From assembly GCF_040954835.1 (NCBI RefSeq), contig NC_090703.1, positions 17,435,444-17,499,443 of the forward strand: a stretch of 64,000 bases of DNA, in the 5' to 3' direction. The position numbers and the translations under genes were made by a program. Source of the DNA: Lepisosteus oculatus (lineage: Eukaryota > Chordata > Actinopteri > Semionotiformes > Lepisosteidae). Shown here one piece after another: positions 13,281 through 25,331 of this stretch; the stretch's first letter is position 1, and each line of letters starts with the position of its first letter. The notes below the pieces were generated by a model, which made no database searches, was not told where the DNA came from, and was given only the letters and a program-made list of their open reading frames with translations.

Positions 13281-16008
13281 ATGGTACTTTTTTTTCTTCT
13301 CTTAACTCAGCTTTAGATACAGTAAGATGAAGGGAAGGAAAAGGAACTCCTTCTTAGGCATATTTATAGTAAAATACTGCTTTACACAGATTGCCTTACC
13401 GTAAGTCCTTTCTGATTAACTGCTTAGAACATTTAGCTTTCTAATTACAGAGTGAAGATAGAGCTTATTTTCCTGTATTCTGAACAAATCACCTGTCAGA
13501 AAAAAATAATTATGAGGTAGTTATGTCTCCATTTATGCTTCTGAAATTATTTTTAAAAAACTGTCATAATTTAATTAATTTGTCACAGAACAACAATGGC
13601 TCAATAAAATATTATAGATATAGCTGTTTTCATCAACGTCTGTCTCACAGCTACTTGTTGGAAAAGCTGGAATTTTTTTATACATCACACTTTGTAGACT
13701 AAGATATTGTCTGTGACTTTCAATCAATTGACACAGCTTCTAATGGTTTCATATCAAAAGGTATTATAACTCGATTAATCTTTTTTCGAGATTAAAAACC
13801 TTGTCCCCTAGTGTCAACTAATCTCTTGGGCTCTTATTGATCAAAGGTATTAACTCTTTGGGGTTATTTTTCAGAAAATGTCACAGTAAATGCAAATATA
13901 TTAAGTATATATGCCCATTGATCTTTTCACAATCCTCATTTGAATCTGTACAACATTGAACTCAATTGTTTAAGATATTCCCTTTTGTTTAATGATAATT
14001 TACACAATAGTGTTTATTGTAGTATTTCTGTATAATTTCCAGTAGCATCCCTGTATACAGTAGATACCAAACACCATCCCTGATTCTAAAAGGACACTAG
14101 TGGTACATCAAGTTCTGTTTGTACAGTTTGATTGTACAAATTGAAGCAAGGAGGTGTGTTTTCAACGTATAGTCGAAATGCATCTAATTTCCTGTAGAAA
14201 TTCCATTTATTGTAGCTTGTAGCCTCATGAGTTTTAACTAATAAAATGTACCTTTACCCAAGCTGTATGGAAGGTGGTTAGCACATCCTGACCTTTTGAT
14301 GATAGAGGAAACGTAACAGTGTGTTTAATATCTAATATAGAGAAATAAACAAAAGCTATAATATAGAAAGCTTTTCTGAAATGGTTCATGTAGGACCATA
14401 CAGCTACTATTAATTATATTAATATATTTTCAGAATCCAAGAATATTTTTTTTCATCTGGTGTTTAAATAATAGCTTTAAGTGCCATAGTGGGAACATAA
14501 ATACATATAGTATACGATACAGGTATAATTAAAATATATTCAGCTTGAGCAGTTGATGGACATATTGTACAAAAGGTGGGGTATGGGGTTAATAATGGCT
14601 AATGTGGTTAAATATCAAACTAGTTCAAGTAGGTAGCTGTGTCAGCATGTGGAGGCTGCAAAGGAATAAGTAAAGGTTTATTCCATGCTGAAAAGATGCA
14701 TGGAATAAACCTTTACTTGTTACTTTAAAATATCAAGCTATACCGCTTTCTTCTGCCTTTAAATTGGAGATGGCTGCTGATTTGTTACTCATAATACTGA
14801 AATTTAAAAATTTAAAAAACTGTCAAGTTGTATTTTGGATTGATGGTTGGTGACTGATTTGTTTTACTATTGATTTTTTTATTGTATTATCTGTAGTAAT
14901 CTGTGGTGCAAAAAAAAAATGTTACCTACAGTGAATATTCACTGTATCCTGCAAAAAGAAAGACATTTTTTAGTTCATGGGGTCAATTTTTTTTTTTTTG
15001 TAAAAAGGAAATAAATAAATACCACTAGTACCTGTAATTAAAGGTCAAAGTGTCCTCTGTGATATAAATTAGCATTCAAAAAGAATTCTGAGATGCTCTG
15101 CAATGTCTCTCAGGATTAAAAACAGGTGTAAACAATGTGGTGGTAAATGTTGAAATGTTGAAAACATGACCTGTCTGTTTGGGTCATGTGGACAGTTGTT
15201 TTTTGTACCAGCAAACCTCTAAGATTTAAAGGAGCTACAAAGCAAATTTTCTTATCTTTTAAAAAGAGGAAATACTGTATTGTGTGCAATATTTTAATGA
15301 CAATCTGCCCTGGCACAACTCAGTATAAGTACTAGCTCATTAAATTACTAAATTACTTGCTGCTAACATTTTTTCTCTTTTTGCTGTCAAAACAGTAAAG
15401 GAAAGATATAATTCTCTTATCTTGTTTATGTGGCTTTTGAATGATCCAGTTTTTCCAACACCCATTGGCAGAATTTGGGTCCTAGAGCTTAATGTTTCAG
15501 AGTTGACAATTTGTTTGTTTGCTGTATTTGGGAGACTGCTGTTATGATAGAAATTCATGTTTTATTCAGCAGAGGGCTTATTTTGCCATAAATCTGCCTC
15601 ATCAAATCAAATTACCACTGATATAATCCTCTCTGACTGGACAGTGAACGATTTCCTGCCTTCTCTAATAGCTACTGTATATAGCAGCCTTCTGGCAACT
15701 GAGCAACAATCAATTCTACTGGTTGAAAAGTATCGCACACAGACAGCTGGGTTTGTACGTTAACTGGCCCAGACCTTTTGTCCTAATTACATTTAAACTA
15801 AATCACTTTTGAGGGTTTACATCAGTGGTTATACAAATCAGGACAAATCTTTTTCTAAATACCATTGAAGCCTGCAGCATTGCAAATAGTCTGTTTTTTT
15901 GTTTGTTTTGGTGAGGGCTTTTCAGAATTTGTATGACAAAACTGCCTTTACATTTACTGTATTATAATTCCAACTTTAGCCAAGAAAAATAATTGTTCTA
16001 AGGGTCTC
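13281..16008. other. Intergenic, no gene seen apart from a hairpin
   Basis: AT-rich DNA with no exon I can support. The 14668-14718 hairpin is listed separately. Confidence 0.45.
14668..14718. repeat. Perfect 21-bp inverted repeat (hairpin)
   Basis: Arms 14668-14688 and 14698-14718 are perfect reverse complements around a 9-nt spacer (tgaaaagat). Each arm is a copy, in opposite orientation, of the gcatggaataaacc repeat tail found at 12.4 kb, so it arose by inverted duplication or foldback of that tail. Confidence 0.85.
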
Positions 16009-16011
16009 ATT

Positions 16012-16137
16012 AGCTCGTATGGCTGCGGTTGCATCATCCAGGTAGATGCTGCACATCGGTGGTGGTGGAGGGGAGTCCCCATTATCTGCAACGCGCTTTG
16101 AGTGTAACCAATTATTATTATTATTATTATTATTATT
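16012..16137 (+). mobile_element. 5S SINE, 5'-truncated copy
   Basis: Only the last ~100 bp of the body remain: ggctgcggttgcatcatcc, ggtggtggaggggagtcccc, and cgcgctttgagtg, then an (ATT)8-like tail. It aligns with the 3' ends of the copies at 431 and 22936. Confidence 0.8.
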
Positions 16138-16139
16138 TT

Positions 16140-18475
16140 TGAAAATCCAGGGATCAAAAGGTTTTACAACTACATTGAAATAGTGTGAGATATTGCTTGC
16201 ATGTTTAAGCCATTCTGAAGAAATGCCACAGGTTGCAGCCTAGTGACGTGTATCTTAACCACTGGGTCAAAATATGTTTGTAATATAGTCTTTGTAGTGT
16301 AATAATGATTTACAGTATTAGGAGTTCAAGAACAATCAAAGGTGGAACAAGGCATAAAAGTCTTCTTGCTTTACTTGCATCAGCTTAAAGAGAAGCCAGA
16401 GCTGTGTCACTAATGACTGCAAAAAGGGTATGAAACACATATATTTGTATAAGCTGACCAGCTGGTATTGAAGGCCTAATTAAGGGTGAAAGTTTGAGTT
16501 ACTGTTTTGTCTCTACTGTATAGCCTTTTGATTTACCATTAGTGCTGGATTATTTTATATCTTCATCCACTTAGATGATTCAAATCATATTATATGTGAT
16601 AAGGGTTTTTGGTATTTTGGCTTAGAATAGATGTCATTATGTCACATTACATACACCACAAAAATTACTTCAATAAATGTCTTTCTGGCTTAGATACACA
16701 CAATCAATTGTAAAGCATTACTCTTCCAAGCATGCTTTAAACAGATGTGTTCCACCACTAAGTGTTCTTTGCATTAACTGAAAGAAATACTCCACTAGAC
16801 CCTGAGGCTGCAAAAATTACAAAGACAAATGACAGCATAACCACTAATAACTCAGAATCGATCAGAATACTAACACAAGAGCACATAAAAAGGAAGATAA
16901 CGAATTACACACAAGTACAAAAACATTTCTTTTCATATACTGTACAGGACACTTACAGTATAATGCCAGTCGGCCATCTCTAACAATTGTATCATGAAAA
17001 ACAGTGAGTGTAGTAGTGAAATGTGGCACACATACAAATAAGGACATGGCAAAGTTGTTCTTGTGGATAAACTTGCCAGAGGGCAAAAATACCACTGGTA
17101 TCCACTAGAGAGTATTTAGTGCATTCCCATAAAATCACCAGCATGTCTCCCTGGTGTCTGTAGTATCATTGAGCATGGGAATATTTTCCTCATCATCCCA
17201 TTTTTGTGTGTGACCAATTTTATTGCTTCTTAGTGGACAGTGTTCCAAAACATACAGTTTGTTTGAAGTGAATCAAGCAGAAATCCTATAAATTCATTAA
17301 ATTAAATCAAATGTGAATGTAATTTAACATTATTTTTCCGAATGGGTTGTTCAATTTACCAGACAATGTATGAAGAATACCTGTCTTCAGTAAAGAAATA
17401 TTGTACTTCAGTTTCTGTGGTGAATTTTGGAGGTGAGGAAAACCATATATATCCTTGGCATATTATAAAAAAATTGAAATTCTTCTTCCCTTAAAAAAAG
17501 CAAAAACACAGAAGTGGTGTCCAGTATCGTCTTAATAGTACTGTTTAACATATTATATAATGTAAATGTACTGTAATGTGTTGAGGGGAGGCGCAGCTGC
17601 TGTGTGTTTTGGGGCTATCTAACAGCTTTCTCCCTGTATCCTCACACATCAAGTGAGAATTTCACATGTAAAAAGGTTGCACTGAAAATGTCCTGTGAAT
17701 CTCACTACAGCTGAGAGCACTTACTCAGAACTCAAATAAAGAAAAGGCCTTTATGTTTACAGTTTTTCAAAAGCCAGTGATTTATCCTTAGTATTTTATG
17801 CACAGGATAGCTGGGTTATGTATCATTTTAATCAAGGTGCACAGAATAGCTGGGTTAGCACAGACAGACAGAGTGGGATAAGGAAGGTTGAAGGTGATGT
17901 ATGTGTATGTTGTTATCAATTTATACCAATATAATAGGCCTGTCCTGAGGAACGTGTACTGGTGAATCACAGGAATGAGAAAACGAGTCTCTCCATACTG
18001 GGAGCGCTAGTGTAATCAATCTTGGAGTCAGTGTGACACCAAATTCTAATAGCATGGAGTGGTGTAAATCAGCAGTCAAAGTCCATTACTAACCTGTTCT
18101 TTATTAACTTCAGTTTTACCTAAGCTTTTGGGTTGACACTGATAGTAAAATAATTTTATGGTAGTTTTGTCTTAGGATCAAAACTACTTAACCTTAATTT
18201 GAACAACTGATGGGACCAGGTCATTAAATAATGAATGAATGTGCAAGAAACCCCTAAACCTTTGTGAATGCTTGAGGTAAAATGAAATACCTCCATCACT
18301 TCTAATTGAATTAAAAAAAAAACATGCCCAATCTTAAACGGCTTAGTGAAAATTAAGAATTTTCCTAGTGGTTTAAAAGGAAATGACAACTAAATATCTG
18401 AGCTTGTGGGTATCTCCAATATATGCAGTACTTCCTTATGGCAACATGTACTTAGGTTTGGGGTACAATTTCAAG
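16140..18475. other. Intergenic, no gene seen
   Basis: AT-rich, with no defensible exon, RNA gene or complete repeat found on either strand. Confidence 0.45.
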
Positions 18476-18477
18476 TT

Positions 18478-18793
18478 CAGTGGTTGGCAATCCTGGTCTA
18501 GATGATCCACACACCTGCTGTTTTTCATTTCACCCCACCTTAAATTAGATACTTGAAGCTCTACTTGATCTAAGTAGTTGCTTCAGTTGAATATGTGCAT
18601 TTTTCTTTCTAGTCACAAGTATGTTTTTTTTTTCCACTTACAAAGTACAACAGTAAGTGCTACAGCATGTTTAAGAGTTAGGAACAAACAGCTGTAATTA
18701 ATCTTATTATTATCAAGTCAATGAAAGGTTTCATTGTGTAACTGAAGGCTCAGCTGGAACAAAATCCACCAGGACCAGGATTGGGAACCACTG
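18478..18793. mobile_element. 316-bp non-autonomous DNA transposon (MITE)
   Basis: Terminal inverted repeats at 18478-18498 (cagtggttggcaatcctggtc) and 18773-18793, 19 of 21 positions pairing. The AT-rich interior has no ORF. The caggaccaggattg..ccactg end suggests a known vertebrate non-autonomous family, perhaps hAT-like, but I see no clear target duplication. A related half-element lies near 53.9 kb. Confidence 0.7.
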
Positions 18794-19849
18794 CTCTAAC
18801 GGATGATTGAAGACACATTGCAAAACAAAATGACAGAATTATTGGTCTGGCATTACAGTAGAAAATGTACACATCACAGTCTTGAAATCAGGGTGCCTGA
18901 AGGGAGTACATGAATGTACTCTTAAGTCCTTGTCTAATATGTTGTAGACATGCCAATTGTAGCCAATAATCCAGTTTTTGTAATAAGTCAACATTTCACA
19001 GGAAACCTGAACACTATATTTATTTCACAAAGCCTTTCCTAGCAGGTTACCACCTACCACCATATTTAATATTGAATTATGCAATTTATATCAACAGTAG
19101 GTTAGATTTTGATCACCCAGCGATATTATACGTAACCCATTTGCCCCAGGTGTTGTTATTCATAGTGATTATAGTTAATAATCAATTGATAAATGTAGAG
19201 ACATCCAGCGACACCCTGAGCTGTGTACTGTACGTGAATACTCAGCAGGTGTTTTTACTGCATCCTGTTTTTAAACTGCGGGGACGTTTACACAACGAAA
19301 AACCTGTACTTTTTCCAAGTCGCTAACTGCAGGTAGATTACTGGCTGCACAGCGTTTTGATGGTTTTCAAACAATAGTCTTGAATCCCACTGATATATAG
19401 TATAGAGAAGAAAAAAGGTTAAGAGGTAAATTTACTATACTGTACGCGTAGTAAATTGTTGTAAATCCTTGATTCCAAGGTTAAAGAAACTATATATTTT
19501 ATATATACTGTAGCTAACTACCGTGTCTCTCGCAACATACTGCAGCTGAATATACTGTACAGTTCATTGTTGGTACAGTTGAGCAGTTTGGGTTCATTTT
19601 CCCAAATAGTCCTTGGTTTTAATATTAATCCGGGTCGAAACACGAAGCCTGTGCTTCGTGCTTCAAGCGACGTTTATTTGCTGAAACTATTGTTATAAAC
19701 CAGTTTACATATTTGTATAAATTTGTAGCCGAGATTCGTGGATGTGCTTTAAGTGCTCTCTAAACAACCGACACTTGCAAGTGGTAAGATAAAACGTGAC
19801 TCTGTGGCAGAAAGTGAGTAACCGGATTGAAAAGGCAATAACCACGTAC
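18794..19849 (-). other. Start of globin X intron 1
   Basis: Sequence downstream of the globin X donor. It has a perfect 8-bp hairpin with a 4-nt loop (19641-19660, cacgaagc/gcttcgtg) and dense TACTGTA words near 19.44-19.56 kb. No second globin exon was recognised. Confidence 0.5.
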
Positions 19850-20013
19850 CTGACAAACATTATTATCCCAACTTTGGCGATATCTTCTTGTATCACTTTC
19901 CAGGAGTCTTTGATCTGTTCGATGTGATGATCACTTAAGTGTGGAAGAGCTTCCTCTTCTGTAGCATCTATCTGCTTTGGTGCCAGACCCAGTCCAGATA
20001 TTGCGCAGCCCAT
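19850..20013 (-). CDS. gbx (globin X): Globin X, exon 1
   Basis: Coding exon 1, 164 nt: 54 codons plus two bases, then a strong donor (ag|gtacgt). It begins MGCAISGLGLAP and continues through a globin A helix (HLSDHHIEQIKDSWKVIQED) to IAKVGIIMFV. MGCAISG is the hallmark globin X start: Gly2 is myristoylated and Cys3 palmitoylated in the fish protein, which makes this globin membrane-bound. The intron falls just after the B helix in phase 2, the classic B12.2 globin position. Globin X binds oxygen and has been linked to nitrite reduction and protection from lipid oxidation. The start is chosen for the acylation motif and its good context (A at -3, G at +4). An in-frame ATG 33 nt upstream (20044-20046) has poor context and would bury the motif. 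I could not find the later exons in this window. Confidence 0.87.
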
Positions 20014-20120
20014 CCTTCCACGGTTTATGCAAAACTCGATAACCATAAAAAAATAATATTTATCTTGGCCTTGACAATTAGTAGTCAAATGTTATCATTT
20101 AGGCACCGGGATGTCACGTA
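20014..20120 (-). promoter_or_regulatory. Globin X 5' flank with upstream in-frame ATG and TATA-like box
   Basis: Upstream of the globin X start the minus strand has an AT-rich gataaatatt string (near 20054-20064), resembling a TATA or GATA site, about 45 nt before the start codon. This is close for a TATA box, so the 5' UTR would be very short, or the string is not used. The flank to about 21.1 kb has more CpG than average here. Confidence 0.25.
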
Positions 20121-22660
20121 CTGTTAGACATATAACTTTTATGCACATTCCGCTCGACCGTACACTATATTCTTTACAATAAGAATGTTGCGATAAGCGC
20201 ACAAATTCAAAACTGACAGGCTATTAATAGAGATTCATAGTGGGAGTGGTGAAAATACATTTTCTCGTGAAAGGCATCTAAAAAATGTATAAATATGGAA
20301 ATAATTGTATTTTAAGCAATACAAAATGAAATGATAAACTATTGAATTGAAATAGTTGAGAAAATAGATGAGAATATATGAGAAACTTGAAAATAACGGT
20401 TAATCCGATATCTAATGATCCGTACTTCTTCAACAGAAGCGCTAAGGTTCACCATCAAAGTAGACTTACAGTACACACTACTGCATAACTAGAGTCCTGT
20501 TAGCACGGAACTTTAAAATAAATCTTTCATTGGTAACAACCTCTGGTACGACGAAGGAAAATCCCCTTAAACAAGTTATCGCTGATCAAAGGTTTTTTAC
20601 AAAACACAAAGGTCACCGTGCAAATAATTTCCGAATGCATTCAGCCAGCGATTTATAGAAGATATCAGCCACGGAAGTGCATCTTTTTCGGTGGTACCCT
20701 TTAGCGTAAATGCTATTTTACTTTAATATTTGTCCTTGGTGATCCTTGGTATTAATACACAATAAACCGCAGTTATTTTTCCTTTAATCAACAGAAATTG
20801 CTCACGAGCGGTTCTGTTCTCTCTTCTTTAAAAGGGAATAATTTCTTTTCAATTGAAAGGAAAAAAAAATCGAAGTAAACCGCTTCAGCTTTCAGTTTTT
20901 GATGAGATTATTGTCCAGCTTTTTATCACTCCTCATTCTCAGATCTGCCTTCTTTAGTAATTTCAACTTTAGCACTGGTGTATTTGCTAGTAACAGGGAC
21001 GCCCCATGAAAAGCGTACTGCCTATTTTCAGCGACAGGGTTACATCTGTGAATTCCTAGTTGAGCTGTTTCGTTCAGAGCCTTCACAACTGTGAAACGTC
21101 AGCCATCATCCGCGAAGGAATGACAGATAATGCTTGCAAGGCAGAAATTCATCGCTCTAGCTAGGTAATGTGTTCGGTTATTATTCAAATCAACACAGAA
21201 TCCTCTCAATGTGTTAGCGATTCCTTAATAATTGATTTGATTATATCACATGGATTTATTTTTGGATAGTAAAACAGCATTTCATAGGGCAGGACTGCTG
21301 TGAAATTTGAACCGCGCACAATAATGCTTCTCACATCAATCACCCAGAAGTGAGTTACGATATTTTATCATGTAACCTATGTTTCTGAGTTTTAAGACGT
21401 TACTAAAATGTTTTTTTTTGTTAAATGTCAGTAACATTTTTATTCCTCCCCATCGTTCTATCTGTAAAAGACAATATGTATTAAAATTCCAAATCCAATC
21501 AATTTTATTGTGTGAGAAACAGTTGTGAATATTTGTATAAACTGTTTTGTGCATTCGTTGGTATTGTCACCTATTTGAGCTGTCGACGTGGTGCCAATCA
21601 CAGTGATTTATTTTTAAGAAAATGCATTAATGTTCAATGCTCATCTGAGGGACATGAGTAAACACTTCTACCACATTCTTTGCATACAGTACATATTCTA
21701 TGCACGGACGCATAACTAAAGTCTTGGTGAATAGTGCGCTTTACAGTGTCGAAATACTATATTGTGGCAAATTACCTTCGTATGAACATATTGTACAGAC
21801 TTTCTGAGCTGCAACCCCAGGCTCCTCAGAATGATCTTGGACAGTTTCCTAGGGCCACTCCCAACAGCCACAATGTAGATGAGATTGAAATAAAGGTCAA
21901 ACTCTGCGAAGACTGTGCCTTTTTAATTTGTACTGAAAGCCAGATATGTTTGGTTCCCGGCAATTTTGCAGTTCTTCAGTGCTCTAAAAATAATAACCAA
22001 CTATCTAACGCAAATTGGTTAAAACAGCTATTTTTTAACCTTGGTTAAACCACGTAGAATATCCACCAGTTCAAATATTCTTATGGAATAAAGAAAGTTA
22101 GTAGTTATTATATTTATACATCTTAGCACTCTTCTTGAAACGTCGATGCAGATACATTCAGTGGATTCTATGCTACATGTTAAATGAAAAGCAAGTTTTT
22201 TTTTTCTAAAATTGGATGAATTAAATTACAGTCCTGAGAATCGGAATTCAAAGTTATTTTGTCAGAAACTATAGGTTTAGAAATTCCTCAAAAAATTCCT
22301 GCTATTCTGCTTAACTTTGTCAACGTAAAAGGTTTATAAAATACGATGCTAAAATTCAATCCTTAGAAGGTGGTTCGTAGTTTTTAGACTACCCATTGGT
22401 AGGTAGATATATTGGAAACGAACAAAGAACTACAGTATTGAAGTAAAATCAGGAAAATATGCAAAATTTGTCCGCCAGAGGGAGTCACTCGTGGCTTGTG
22501 AAGAAACTGAATCATTATAAAACGAATGTGTATTGAAGTGGTGGATTTATTTCCAATATATTGTTGCTGTAGATTATAAACACTGAAAATATTGAACTGT
22601 TTTCATATGTACTGTATATGAAATGTTTAATTTATTTTCAAGCCTATTCCTGTCTTAACT
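20121..22660. other. Intergenic between globin X and the LINE/SINE cluster
   Basis: Contains the wider globin X upstream flank. Frames of 60-105 codons occur on both strands but none has splice support or recognisable similarity. Confidence 0.4.
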
Positions 22661-22664
22661 ATCA

Positions 22665-22930
22665 AGTTCAAGTACAACACTTTATTGTCACAACAACTGT
22701 TTGCAGAGAATTTGGTTTGGTGAACTCAGACAATTAAAGACATACAATATAAATAAATAGAAGTGAGTCCTGATATAATAACAATGAACCTGCAAAAATA
22801 TCAGAATTAAAGTGCAGAGTTTATCTCTCAGTCTCTAGGTAGGTGTTGTTAAAAAAAACTAACACTCCTTGTTTTGACAGACCTTAGCCACTTACCAGAA
22901 GGAAGGACAGTAAACAGAGGTTGGGCAATA
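22665..22930 (-). mobile_element. LINE 3' region (minus strand)
   Basis: Begins caagtacaacactttattgtcac on the plus strand, the reverse of a polyadenylated LINE 3' UTR. It lies just beyond the SINE from the coding part at 23501-23880 and in the same orientation, so I read both as parts of one LINE. Confidence 0.45.
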
Positions 22931-22935
22931 ACTAT

Positions 22936-23500
22936 CAATAATAATAATAATTGCTTACGCTTATATAGTGCTTTCTGGACACTCCACTCAAAGCGCTTTA
23001 CAGGTAACGGGCACTCCCCTCCCCCACCACCAATGTGCAGCCCCACCTGGATGATGAGATGCCAGCCAAAGAGCACCAGCACGCTCACCACACATCAGCT
23101 AACAGTGGGGAACAGAGTGATGAACCCAGTTCATAAATGGGGATTATTAGGAGTGCAAGATTGGTAAAGGTCAATGGGAAGTTTGGCCAGGACGCCGGGG
23201 TAACACCCCTCTTTTCGTGAAACATCCTGAGGCTTTTAATGACCACATAGAGTCAGGACCTCAGTTTTACATCTGTAGGATGGTGCGTTTTTACAGTAGA
23301 GTGTCCCTGTCACTATACTGGCGCATTAGGACCCACATATTCTGCAAGGTGAGCGCCCTCTGCTGGTCCTACTAACTTCCAGCAGCAACCTTAGTTTTTC
23401 CCAGGAGGTCTCCAATCCAGGTACTGACCAGGCTCGCATCTGCTGAGCTTCAGTGGGTTGCCAGTTTTGAGTTGTACGTTTAAGTGATATGGCTGCTGGG
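22936..23500 (-). mobile_element. 5S-rRNA-derived SINE, copy 2 (near full length)
   Basis: In minus orientation it begins cccagcagccatatcac, has the 5S control region (gtcagtacctggattggaga), the same body as copy 1, then gtaaagcgctttgagtgg, ctatataagcg and an (ATT)n tail at 22936-22952. It is about 565 bp and the best preserved copy in the window. It separates two LINE segments. Confidence 0.85.
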
Positions 23501-23880
23501 CAGAGTGGGAATGGTCAATGAGGAACTTTACAACTTTGGGTTTCAGTCTAGAGAAGTAGAGTGACTCCACAGAGGGATGGTGGTTTCCTACACTGCTCTC
23601 TCAAACTGCTTCTTTTCCTGGGATGAAGTGTTGCAATACCACACAGTGATGGAGAAGGTCAAAATACTCTCAATGACAGGTCTGTAAAACAGGTCATTGC
23701 TTCTTGTGATACACCACACTTCTTCTCCTCTCTCAGAAAGAACAGCCTCTTGTGAGATTTCTTGATCATGGTGGATGTGTTGGAGGTGGTACAGTACCTG
23801 GGAACCTCCCCACCACCTCTACAGCCTGACCATGTACAGTGGTGACAGTGCTCCTTTGCCTCTTCTAAAGTCTGTCACAA
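23501..23880 (-). pseudogene. LINE reverse-transcriptase C-terminal fragment
   Basis: The minus strand reads, with breaks, FYRPVIESILTFSITVWYCN, typical of the region after the reverse transcriptase in LINE ORF2, followed by sequence specifying T-rich and basic residues. Frame interruptions show it is dead. The clade is uncertain. Confidence 0.6.
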
Positions 23881-25230
23881 GTTTTTTTGTTTTACTGACA
23901 TTTTAGAATTAAACTAAATAGAACTAGGTTGTTTAGGCTGCACCATTCAACTGATTCAACTTTTACCACCCATAATGTTATTACTAAATTAAAAATGCAA
24001 TAACACAAAATGCTATTGTTAGGTAATAGAAGTAATTGTCTTCTTAAAGCAGTACAGTTCACACATAGGCATGTTACAACAATACTTGTTTTCTTTTGCA
24101 GCACTTAGTACTGTATTGAAGGCATTTTTATTGTTCTGCAGAAATTTTGTGGATATCTGAAGCCTAAATATATTCTTTCCACTAATGTAAGTAGCAACCA
24201 AAGTCCAGAACAAAGCTGATTTTTTTCTGTATGGACTCCAATTCACTGAAGTCTCATTTATTTTGCTAATGTAGTTAAATGCTTTACTGTACCTACCAGT
24301 TTTTAGTTAAATCACTCCCCAGCAAATTTAATATTAATAATAGTTTTAATAATAGTACTGCAGGTTTTCTAAACACAGGAGTTATTAATTGTTCATGCTT
24401 ACTTATGGAATTATATAAGGTATCACTCTGGCAAACTGACATATAGGGAGAAAATGTATACAATAAATATTGAATAAAGGAGAGTGTCTTTTTGAAAATA
24501 TAGTACATCTCTTATAAAATGGTACTTGTGGAATAAATAGTTCCCCTTCCTATAGTTCCATTCTAAGTATTTTGTAGTAATTCCAGGATTGCTGCATTGT
24601 CACACGTGCACTCAGTTTTAATACCTAGCCTTTTCTATGTTTTCCTCAATACTCACACTGACAGTGTGTCATTTTCAGTGTGCCTGTAGATGTAAAATAG
24701 TTCCATTAAGTAATGAATGGCTTATTGTAGATGTCAATTTTAAGTGACTGGTATAACTGTAAAGCTCTGTTGGATGCTATGCAGTGAAAGATTTTTCAGG
24801 TTTATAATTTTTCAAATAAAAAACAGAGATTTCATTTGTAAAGGATTTATATTTATATGATGTTAATGATAATAAAAGTATATTTCTTCACAATAGAAAG
24901 GAGGGCATTCCTTTTTGATACCCAGTACAGTATAATTTTGTTAATTTTTTTACTGTTCAGAATATGTCTGTAACACTGTTAAAAATAACACAATTTCCAA
25001 ATGAAACCTTTATGAAAGCTCTATACAGTATCAAGAGTGTAGTACAAATGATGACCACAATAATATATAAACACAATAATAATACAGCCAGCCATTTTTA
25101 AGGTCATAATAAAGTAATAAGGTCATTTACAAAAACCATTTATCAATAACAATACAACTCCTAAAAGAATTGTAATAATAAAATAAATCATTATGATATT
25201 ATTATTTCTTAAATCATAATGATCGATATG
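23881..25230. other. Intergenic, no gene seen
   Basis: AT-rich sequence between the LINE relic and the deaminase-like gene. It holds short AT runs and no supported exon. Confidence 0.45.
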
Positions 25231-25235
25231 GAATA

Positions 25236-25245
25236 TTTATTTATT
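25236..25245 (-). promoter_or_regulatory. Overlapping AATAAA polyadenylation signals
   Basis: The plus strand reads tttatttatt, giving two overlapping AATAAA hexamers on the minus strand about 90 nt after the deaminase-like stop codon. Spacing and strand suit the gene, but the region is AT-rich so chance occurrence is possible. Confidence 0.45.
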
Positions 25246-25331
25246 TCATACTGTAGCGATTGAGATCTTTTGTAGTCATCATATTCAGTTTTTCTAACTG
25301 TCTCCATTTGACATTTTGTGGAACTGTAACA

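Noticed and set aside
15340..15558. 72-codon minus-strand frame considered as a later globin X exon
   Set aside because: It lacks globin residues such as the heme-pocket histidines and has no proper splice sites.
18890..18915. String resembling a reverse-translated globin X exon 2 motif
   Set aside because: In the required frame it contains a stop and the residues do not match.
22849..23167. ORFs of 80-97 codons on both strands
   Set aside because: They lie wholly in the 5S SINE body.
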